Below are positions 44,039 to 49,138 of a DNA stretch of 49,138 nucleotides, one piece after another (the first letter of the stretch is position 1; every line of letters begins with the position of its first letter). Under the pieces are notes generated by a model. The model did not search any database. It was given only the letters and a program-made list of their open reading frames with translations, and was not told the origin of the DNA. The stretch comes from Pseudomonadota bacterium (lineage in GTDB: Bacteria > Pseudomonadota > Gammaproteobacteria > Burkholderiales > JABEVD01): positions 2,461-51,598 of the forward strand of contig JAJZTQ010000020.1 of assembly GCA_021848825.1 (NCBI GenBank), written 5' to 3'. Made by a program: the position numbers and the translations under genes.

Positions 44039-44559
44039 GATACCTTCTCTTTTTTATGCTTTTCCTGGCAGGCTGCAGCGTTACGCCGCCGAAATCCACT
44101 GCCCCCGACACCGTTTTCGATCTTTCCGGAAGAATAGCCGTGAAATACGGCGATCACGGTTTTTACGGAAACCTGCGCTGGATACACAGAAGAGATTCTG
44201 ACGAAGTCTGGCTGCTTTCGCCCCTTGGCCAGACCGTCGCGCATATATCGAAGAACAGCCAGGGCGCAGAACTGACCGGGGGGGACGGCAAATCATACAG
44301 CGCTCCGGATGTGGAAAGCCTGACCGAAAAGATACTCGGGTGGCGGCTTCCTCTCGAAGGCCTGGACAGCTGGGTAGTGGGAAAGGCGGCTTCCGGCCCC
44401 CCTTTCCATGCTTCGTTCGAAGGTCGCGAGATGAAAACGCTGAGTCAGGAAGGATGGGACATCCGCTACGAGCGGCGCTTCGAAAACGGAAAGCCGAGGC
44501 AGCTCATCCTCGAGCGGACCGGCATCCTGATCAAGTTCGTCATCGACGCAGACACATGA
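44035..44559 (+). CDS. lolB: Outer-membrane lipoprotein receptor LolB
   Basis: A 174-aa lipoprotein that accepts lipoproteins from LolA and inserts them into the outer membrane. The lipobox is F-L-A-G-C near residue 14. FDLSGRIAVKYGDHGFYGNLRW, LSPLGQTVAHI and WDIRYERR match the family. The TTG at 44035 overlaps the TPR gene stop; an ATG seven codons on would shorten the signal peptide too much. It overlaps ispE by ATGA. Confidence 0.9.
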   Translation: MRYLLFFMLFLAGCSVTPPKSTAPDTVFDLSGRIAVKYGDHGFYGNLRWIHRRDSDEVWLLSPLGQTVAHISKNSQGAELTGGDGKSYSAPDVESLTEKILGWRLPLEGLDSWVVGKAASGPPFHASFEGREMKTLSQEGWDIRYERRFENGKPRQLILERTGILIKFVIDADT

Positions 44560-45380
44560 AGACCTATTCCGCCCCGGCAAAGCTCAATCTTTTCCTCCAT
44601 GTCGTGGGAAGGCGGGAAGACGGCTACCATCTGCTGCAGACAGTGTTCAGGTATGTCGACCTCTGCGACAGACTGAGCTTCGAGATTCTCGATTCCGCCG
44701 AAATCCTTCTTTCAAATCCCGTTCCTGGCGTCCCGCCTGAAACCGATCTCTGCTTCCGGGCGGCGAGACTGCTGCAGGAGGAAGGAAAATGCAGGCTCGG
44801 GGCAAGGATAGGGCTGGAAAAAAAAATCCCCATGGGGGGAGGACTGGGGGGAGGAAGCTCGGATGCCGCCACCACCCTCATCGTCCTCAACAGGCTCTGG
44901 AAGCTCGATTTCAGCCGCGAAAGGCTGCAGGAAATCGCCTTGAAGCTCGGGGCTGACGTTCCCTTCTTCGTCTTCGGAGAAAACGCTTTCGCGGAAGGAA
45001 TAGGCGAAAAGCTCCTCCCCGTTTCGCTCGAACCTGCCTGGTATCTTGTCCTCGTGCCCCCGGTTTCCATCCCCACGGCAGCGATATTTTCCGCGAAGGA
45101 ATTGACAAGAAACACGAATCCGATCAGAATATCCGACTTTTCGATCGGGGCTGGTCGCAACGACCTCGAAGCCGTGGCATGCGGCCTTTATCCTGCCGTG
45201 GCGGCGCATCTTTCCTGGCTCAATCGGCATGGAAAGGCGCGGATGACAGGCTCGGGATCATGCGTATTCGCCGAATTCCCGACCGAGCTCGAGGCAAGGA
45301 AGGCATTCGATGCGCTGCCTGACTCGATGCAGGGTTTCCTTGCGAGGGGTCTCGATCATCATCCGCTCAAGGATTTTTGA
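44556..45380 (+). CDS. ispE: 4-diphosphocytidyl-2-C-methylerythritol kinase
   Basis: A 274-aa GHMP kinase of the MEP isoprenoid pathway. SAPAKLNLFLHVVGRREDGYH is the substrate site, and the ATP loop is PMGGGLGGGSSDAATTL at about 92-108. GADVPFFVFG and TGSGSCVFAEF follow. The ATG overlaps the lolB stop. An A9 tract just before the ATP loop is a possible slippage site. Confidence 0.97.
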   Translation: MKTYSAPAKLNLFLHVVGRREDGYHLLQTVFRYVDLCDRLSFEILDSAEILLSNPVPGVPPETDLCFRAARLLQEEGKCRLGARIGLEKKIPMGGGLGGGSSDAATTLIVLNRLWKLDFSRERLQEIALKLGADVPFFVFGENAFAEGIGEKLLPVSLEPAWYLVLVPPVSIPTAAIFSAKELTRNTNPIRISDFSIGAGRNDLEAVACGLYPAVAAHLSWLNRHGKARMTGSGSCVFAEFPTELEARKAFDALPDSMQGFLARGLDHHPLKDF

Positions 45381-45384
45381 GCGG
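45363..45384 (+). other. Hairpin over the ispE stop codon
   Basis: CCGCTCAA (45363-45370) and TTGAGCGG (45377-45384) form a perfect 8-bp stem with a 6-nt loop. It contains the ispE stop and ends 10 bp before tRNA-Gln. No T-run follows directly, so it is more likely a processing or stability element than a strong terminator. Confidence 0.6.
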
Positions 45385-45394
45385 TAAACAGTTT

Positions 45395-45469
45395 TGGGGA
45401 GTCGCCAAGTGGTAAGGCACCGGATTTTGATTCCGGCATTCGTAGGTTCGATCCCTACCTCCCCAGCCA
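45395..45469 (+). tRNA. tRNA-Gln (anticodon TTG)
   Basis: A 75-nt tRNA with encoded CCA. The acceptor stem is TGGGGAG paired with CTCCCCA; the anticodon stem CCGGA/TCCGG holds the loop TTTTGAT with anticodon TTG at 45427-45429; the T-arm is GTAGG-TTCGATC-CCTAC. It lies between ispE and prs, the usual position in this lineage. The U-A first pair is typical of glutamine tRNAs. Confidence 0.97.
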
Positions 45470-45491
45470 GTTTGGAAAGAAGGAAGAAGGC

Positions 45492-46442
45492 ATGGCCTAC
45501 GACAGTCTGATGGTTTTTACCGGCAATGCCAATCCAGCGCTTGCAGAAGAAGTCGTCAGGCATCTCAGCATCCATCTCGGACGCGCCACCGTCACCCGGT
45601 TCAGCGACGGGGAAGTCATGGTTGAAATCCTCGAAAATGTCCGCGGAAAGGATGTCTTCGTTCTCCAGTCGACCTGCCGTCCCACCAACGATCACCTGAT
45701 GGAAGTGATGGTGATGGTCGATGCCCTGAAGCGGGCCTCTGCCGGAAGGATCACTGCAGCCATTCCCTATTTCGGCTATGCGCGCCAGGACAGGCGTCCC
45801 AGGTCCGCGCGTGTTGCGATCACGGCAAAGGTCGTGGCGAACATGCTCACCTCCGCGGGAATAGACAGGCTGCTCACGATGGATCTGCATTCGGACCAGA
45901 TCCAGGGCTTTTTCGACGTCCCTGTCGACAATATCTATGCGATGCCCATTCTGCTCGGCGACATCTGGAAGCATGACTACGACAACCTGGTTGTCGTCTC
46001 TCCCGACATAGGCGGCGTGGTGCGTGCGAGGGCGCTCGCGAAGAGACTGGAAACCGATCTCGCCATCATAGACAAGCGCCGCCCCAAGCCGAATGTGGCG
46101 AAGGTCATGCACCTCATCGGCGATGTTTCGGGAAGAACCTGCGTCATCATGGACGACATGGTGGATACCGCGAATACGCTTTGCGAGGCTGCGGCGGCAT
46201 TGAAGGAACACGGCGCGAAGAGCGTGATCGCCTACTGCACCCATCCCGTGCTTTCCGGTCCTGCCGTCGAGCGAATCAAGCAATCCGCACTCGACGAGCT
46301 GATCGTCACCGACACCATCCCGCTCAAGGAAGACGCGAGGGAATGCGGCAAGATCAGGGCCATCACGATATCCGGCCTGCTTGCCGAGACGATGCTCAGG
46401 ATCAGCAACGAGGAGTCGGTGAGTTCGCTCTTCATGGAATAG
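45492..46442 (+). CDS. prs: Ribose-phosphate pyrophosphokinase
   Basis: A 316-aa enzyme making PRPP from ribose-5-phosphate and ATP for purine, pyrimidine, histidine and NAD synthesis. [36 protein letters not shown], the flexible [12 protein letters not shown] and the PRPP loop [12 protein letters not shown] are diagnostic. It is followed by rplY after 49 bp. Confidence 0.98.
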   Translation: MAYDSLMVFTGNANPALAEEVVRHLSIHLGRATVTRFSDGEVMVEILENVRGKDVFVLQSTCRPTNDHLMEVMVMVDALKRASAGRITAAIPYFGYARQDRRPRSARVAITAKVVANMLTSAGIDRLLTMDLHSDQIQGFFDVPVDNIYAMPILLGDIWKHDYDNLVVVSPDIGGVVRARALAKRLETDLAIIDKRRPKPNVAKVMHLIGDVSGRTCVIMDDMVDTANTLCEAAAALKEHGAKSVIAYCTHPVLSGPAVERIKQSALDELIVTDTIPLKEDARECGKIRAITISGLLAETMLRISNEESVSSLFME

Positions 46443-46488
46443 TTTTTCAACCTGCGGGCTGGTCGCGGTCCGCTCTTTATGGAGTAGT
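46426..46488 (+). repeat. Short direct duplication around the prs-rplY junction
   Basis: The 18-mer CGCTCTTCATGGAATAGT at the prs stop (46426-46443) recurs as CGCTCTTTATGGAGTAGT at 46471-46488, with 16 of 18 bases identical. The second copy supplies the rplY ribosome binding site. Confidence 0.7.
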
Positions 46489-46491
46489 CAG

Positions 46492-47088
46492 ATGCAAATC
46501 GAAATCAGCGCGTCAGCGCGCAAACTGCAGGGAACGGGTGCGAGCCGCCGCCTGCGCATCGCAGGCCGCGTGCCGGGAATCGTTTACGGCGGAGGCAAGG
46601 AGGCGCAAGCGATCGAGCTCGACCACAATACCCTTTACCACTTGCTCGCCAAGGAGGCTTTCCATTCCACCATCCTGAACCTGGTTCTGGACGGCGAGAA
46701 GGAACAGGTATTGCTCAGGGACACACAGATGCACCCCTTCAGGCCCATCGTCCTCCATGTCGACTTCCAGCGCGTGGCCAAGGATCACAAGGTGCACATG
46801 AAGGTGCCGCTGCATTTCATCAATGCGGACATCGCACCCGGCGTGAAGCTTTCTTCGGGCATCGTCAGCCATGTCATGACGGAACTCGAAGTGTCCTGCC
46901 TTCCCGGCAACCTGCCTGAGTACATCGAGGTCGACCTCTCGAACCTCGCGCTCGGCCATTCGATCCACATCTCGGATCTCAAGCTGCCCGAAGGCGTGGA
47001 GGCCATCGTCCATGGAGGCGATTCCGTGGTCGCCACCATTTCTCTGCCGAGGGGCGCAGTCTCGGAAGAAGCGGCAGCCGAATCCTGA
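46492..47088 (+). CDS. rplY: 50S ribosomal protein L25/general stress protein CTC
   Basis: A 198-aa protein of the long L25/CTC family, which binds 5S r[30 protein letters not shown] is the N-terminal L25 signature; LHVDFQRV and the C-terminal TL5-like domain ending in an Ala/Glu-rich tail follow. GGAGTAG lies 4 bp before the ATG, inside a sequence that repeats the end of prs. Confidence 0.97.
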   Translation: MQIEISASARKLQGTGASRRLRIAGRVPGIVYGGGKEAQAIELDHNTLYHLLAKEAFHSTILNLVLDGEKEQVLLRDTQMHPFRPIVLHVDFQRVAKDHKVHMKVPLHFINADIAPGVKLSSGIVSHVMTELEVSCLPGNLPEYIEVDLSNLALGHSIHISDLKLPEGVEAIVHGGDSVVATISLPRGAVSEEAAAES

Positions 47089-47094
47089 TAGCCC

Positions 47095-47661
47095 ATGGCC
47101 AGAATCAGGCTGGTCGCAGGGCTTGGCAATCCCGGGAAGGATTATTCCGAAACCAGGCACAACGCCGGTTTCTGGTGGGTCGAAAGGCTCGCTTCCCGGG
47201 AAAATGCCGGCCTGAAGATGGACGCCAGGATGCACGGCCTGACGGGCAGGATAGGGGAAACATGGCTGATCGAGCCGCAGACCTTCATGAATGCCAGCGG
47301 GCGGGCGGTTTCAGCCCTTTCGCGCTTCCACAGGATAGACCCTGACCAGATCCTCGTCGTCCACGACGAACTCGACCTCGAGCCCGGAACCGTCCGGCTC
47401 AAATTCGGCGGAGGACACGGCGGCCATAACGGGCTGAAAGACATCTCCGCTCATCTGGGCACCCAAAACTTCTGGCGCCTTCGCCTCGGCATAGGCCATC
47501 CGGGCGACAGGAATCAGGTTTCGGACTATGTGCTGAAACGCCCCCGGAAAGAGGAAGAAGCCCTCATCCAGGATGCAATCGAGCGCAGCCTCGAGACATG
47601 GCCCATGATCCTGAAGGGGGAGCAGCAGGCGGCGATGCTCAGGCTCCACACCAAGCACTAG
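47095..47661 (+). CDS. pth: Peptidyl-tRNA hydrolase
   Basis: A 188-aa enzyme that frees tRNA from drop-off peptidyl-tRNAs. RLVAGLGNPGKDYSETRHNAGFW carries the catalytic His; PQTFMNASGRAV, VVHDELDLEPGTVRLKFGGGHGGHNGLKD and GIGHPGD are diagnostic. It starts 6 bp after rplY. The common next gene, ychF, is absent; instead a small convergent gene overlaps its stop. Confidence 0.98.
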   Translation: MARIRLVAGLGNPGKDYSETRHNAGFWWVERLASRENAGLKMDARMHGLTGRIGETWLIEPQTFMNASGRAVSALSRFHRIDPDQILVVHDELDLEPGTVRLKFGGGHGGHNGLKDISAHLGTQNFWRLRLGIGHPGDRNQVSDYVLKRPRKEEEALIQDAIERSLETWPMILKGEQQAAMLRLHTKH

Positions 47662-47834
47662 ACGATATCCGGTTCGTCTTCCCTCGGCAGCGTAGTCAAC
47701 GCAAGTTCGAGGTTGGAAGCGAGCCTGTCGGCGAAGATCGCAGCCTCATGAAAGTGGTTTTCCCTGTAGAACTTCGCCTTCTTCCTGAAGGTCTCGACAT
47801 CCTCCGCCACCACCCTCCTGATATCCTTGTCCAT
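47658..47834 (-). CDS. Small hypothetical protein, 58 aa
   Basis: A 58-aa helical protein (MDKDIRRVVAEDVETF, then KFYRENHFHEAAIFADRLASNL) with no membrane segment. Two amphipathic helices resembling a single TPR-like hairpin are visible. The ATG at 47834 has GGATCGGGA upstream. It overlaps the convergent pth stop by 4 bp. Function unknown. Confidence 0.6.
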   Translation of the reverse strand: MDKDIRRVVAEDVETFRKKAKFYRENHFHEAAIFADRLASNLELALTTLPREDEPDIV

Positions 47835-47925
47835 TCCCGATCCTTCTGTTCGATACAAAACGTTACCCGCATTCAACAATGATGTGACAACCATGGTCTA
47901 TAGTGGACTTATCTCTCCCCTATTG

Positions 47926-47953
47926 ACCCGTCATCCCCTGACGGGTTTTTTTT
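47926..47953 (+). terminator. Rho-independent terminator
   Basis: A perfect 8-bp stem (ACCCGTCA / TGACGGGT) with a 5-nt loop followed by T8. It points along the plus strand. The nearest plus-strand gene is pth, which ends 265 bp upstream. The space holds the antisense 58-aa gene and a TATAGT box at 47899-47904, so the terminator may end the pth transcript or a short RNA. Confidence 0.8.
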
Positions 47954-47974
47954 GTCCATTCGGGGCGAAGCACT

Positions 47975-48073
47975 TCAGTTGCTGACCATGGACAGCGCCA
48001 TGAAGAAAATGATCACGGCAAAAATCGCTGAAACTAGGTCGGTTATCTGGCGCTTTTTCTCTTCCATTTCCAT
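47975..48073 (-). CDS. 32-aa single-helix membrane protein
   Basis: ATG at 48073, with a strong AAGGAGG six bases upstream, opens a 32-codon frame ending at TGA (47975-47977). The first 12 residues are charged (MEMEEKKRQITD), followed by one hydrophobic helix (LVSAIFAVIIFFMALSMV) and a short S-N end. This is the pattern of small inner-membrane regulators. I do not recognise a family. The ribosome binding site and the sharp change from charged to hydrophobic residues make translation likely. Confidence 0.65.
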   Translation of the reverse strand: MEMEEKKRQITDLVSAIFAVIIFFMALSMVSN

Positions 48074-48173
48074 GGCAAGCCTCCTTTTTTGTTTCTGGCG
48101 AAACGCCCTCAATTCTAATCATAGGAGGTAAATCGATTTCATCCAAGGACACGCCGTCGGACCAGCAGCCACA

Positions 48174-48698
48174 TCATTGAAAAAGCAGATTTATCAGCTG
48201 GCTGACAGGATCGAGGAGATGCACAACGGCCTGATCTTCCGCATTGCGTCCGTCTGCATAGTCGTTCTTGATCCTTGGAATTCCATGGATGAAGTCATCG
48301 AGCCAGGTGAATTTCTCCTCCGGGATGAAACCGGATTCGATAGCAGCTTCGAGAAGATTTCCGACGCCGTGAGGCACCCTTTTGACCCTGCCCGATTTCA
48401 GCTCCATTTTGAACTTCTCGCGCAATGCGAATTCCAGACTGGCCAATGCCTGCTGCTCCGCCACCGAATAGAAGCGGGATGCGAATAGCGCATACAGGTA
48501 AAGATTCTTTGCAGTCTCGAAGTGGATGACGATATTTTCTGGAACGGATCCGTTCAGCCTGTATCCTTCCACGGAACCGCGAAGCCTGGCCGCTTCGTCC
48601 TGTATGGAAAGCCCTGAATTCACATGCCTCGGGTCCGGCGTGCATATCCGGTCGGCCGGCTTCAGATGATCCGGGTTGAATGTTGTTACATCTGACAT
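48174..48698 (-). CDS. Hypothetical protein, 174 aa
   Basis: A 174-aa soluble protein without signal or membrane helices. The central part (NIVIHFETAKNLYLYALFASRFYSVAEQQALASLEFALREKF) is strongly helical; GVGNLLEAAIESGFIP and WLDDFIHGIPRIKNDYADG follow. Arginine codons include AGG, like the core genes. AAGGTGAG lies just before the ATG. It probably forms a helical bundle; the function is unknown. Confidence 0.75.
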   Translation of the reverse strand: MSDVTTFNPDHLKPADRICTPDPRHVNSGLSIQDEAARLRGSVEGYRLNGSVPENIVIHFETAKNLYLYALFASRFYSVAEQQALASLEFALREKFKMELKSGRVKRVPHGVGNLLEAAIESGFIPEEKFTWLDDFIHGIPRIKNDYADGRNAEDQAVVHLLDPVSQLINLLFQ

Positions 48699-48785
48699 GA
48701 CTCACCTTTTTCTTTCGATGATGTGATCGTACATCAATCCACATTCTTCTGGGCAGAAAACCGGATCAAGATTACTTTCCCGCAG

Positions 48786-49138
48786 TCACGCCAGGCTCTG
48801 CGTCAACAACACCGCCCCGATGACGATAAGGCCGACATGCACGTATCGAATGAAGGAGGGGCCCTTCATGCGCTGATTCGCCATTCTCCCCAGCAGTATC
48901 GCCAAAAGGGCGCCGGGCAGAGACATCCAGTAGAGGTGCGTGACATTGGCAGTCCAAAGACCTGTTGCCCAATACCCGCTCATGACCAAGGTGCTCGCCG
49001 GCAGAAAATAGCCCTGCAAAGTCGCGCGAAAATGCTGGGGAGACCATCGCTTGAGCGTTCCGTAAACGATGAGCGGCGGTCCGTTCATTCCGTAAGCCCC
49101 GCCCAGGATTCCGGCGCCCAGGCCGAAAAGCCAGGCAA
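48786..49138 (-). CDS. TauE/SafE-family permease, C-terminal part
   Basis: The frame enters from the right edge; the visible 116 residues hold about four helices. GAGILGGAYGMNGPPLIVYGTL is the C-terminal half-repeat signature of TauE/SafE proteins, which export or import sulfite, sulfoacetate or related anions. The substrate cannot be told. Arginine codons here are CGA/CGC/AGA rather than the AGG common in neighbouring genes, hinting at a different origin. Confidence 0.85.
   Translation of the reverse strand, partial: AWLFGLGAGILGGAYGMNGPPLIVYGTLKRWSPQHFRATLQGYFLPASTLVMSGYWATGLWTANVTHLYWMSLPGALLAILLGRMANQRMKGPSFIRYVHVGLIVIGAVLLTQSLA

Noticed and set aside
47931-48152. Open frame of 73 codons on the minus strand
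   Set aside because: It lacks a good ribosome binding site and covers the 32-aa frame, which has a much stronger start signal and a coherent membrane helix.

Overview
The window looks like a chromosomal segment of a betaproteobacterium, probably in or near the Nitrosomonadales (Gallionella/Ferrovum-type relatives). The basis is gene order and protein flavour: rplM-rpsI-argC, bioBFHCD, lptD divergent from amgK-murU-pepP-ubiH-dusB-fis-purHD, polA near DUF2782-thrB, and TPR lipoprotein-lolB-ispE-tRNA-Gln-prs-rplY-pth. The genus cannot be fixed from sequence alone. Coding is dense. Neighbouring genes often share ATGA or TTGA stop/start overlaps, and several convergent pairs overlap at their 3' ends. 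TTG starts are common, and arginine is often encoded by AGG.

Layout. 1-280: 3' end of a gene encoding an RGGDGW hexapeptide array. 303-2189: a REC-PAS-GGDEF-EAL signalling protein with degenerate REC and EAL sites. 2293-7088: hsp20 behind a sigma32-like promoter, mpl, an RlmN-like radical SAM gene, argC, rpsI and rplM. 7174-12625: a YdcF-like membrane protein, an OsmC-family protein, then the biotin operon bioBFHCD on the minus strand. 12681-24467: comF, lptD, amgK, murU, pepP, ubiH, dusB, fis, purH, purD and a tsaC-like gene.

24559-27349 is an accessory block: an outer-membrane porin-like protein, a short PstS-like periplasmic protein and a YihY/BrkB membrane protein fused to a cyclic-nucleotide-binding (CNB) domain. 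hemF and ychJ follow, separated by a 290-bp non-coding MITE-like element with perfect 18-bp terminal inverted repeats. Its CTAG target site contributes to both the hemF stop and the ychJ start. htpX, a CNB-DUF1003 protein and a decayed STAS-CNB pseudogene with foreign-looking codon use come next.

31738-42186: a 109-aa unknown protein coupled to polA (whose proofreading site is lost), a LOG-family gene, DUF2782, thrB, a secreted metallo-beta-lactamase-fold protein, and a minus-strand operon of a Gld-type ABC transporter (ATPase, permease, GldG), DUF4340, mutM and arfB. 42293-47661: TPR lipoprotein, lolB, ispE, tRNA-Gln(TTG), prs, rplY and pth. 47658-49138: small unknown genes, including a 32-aa single-helix membrane protein with a strong ribosome binding site, and a partial TauE/SafE transporter.

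Functionally the window holds envelope biogenesis and muropeptide recycling (mpl, amgK, murU, lptD, lolB), cofactor synthesis (biotin, haem, ubiquinone), purine and PRPP synthesis, translation and DNA repair. No complete defence system, CRISPR array or prophage is visible. The strongest unusual signals are the MITE in the hemF/ychJ overlap, the exonuclease-dead PolA, the RGGDGW repeat protein, the CNB-domain cluster around 26-31.7 kb and the unannotated small membrane protein.
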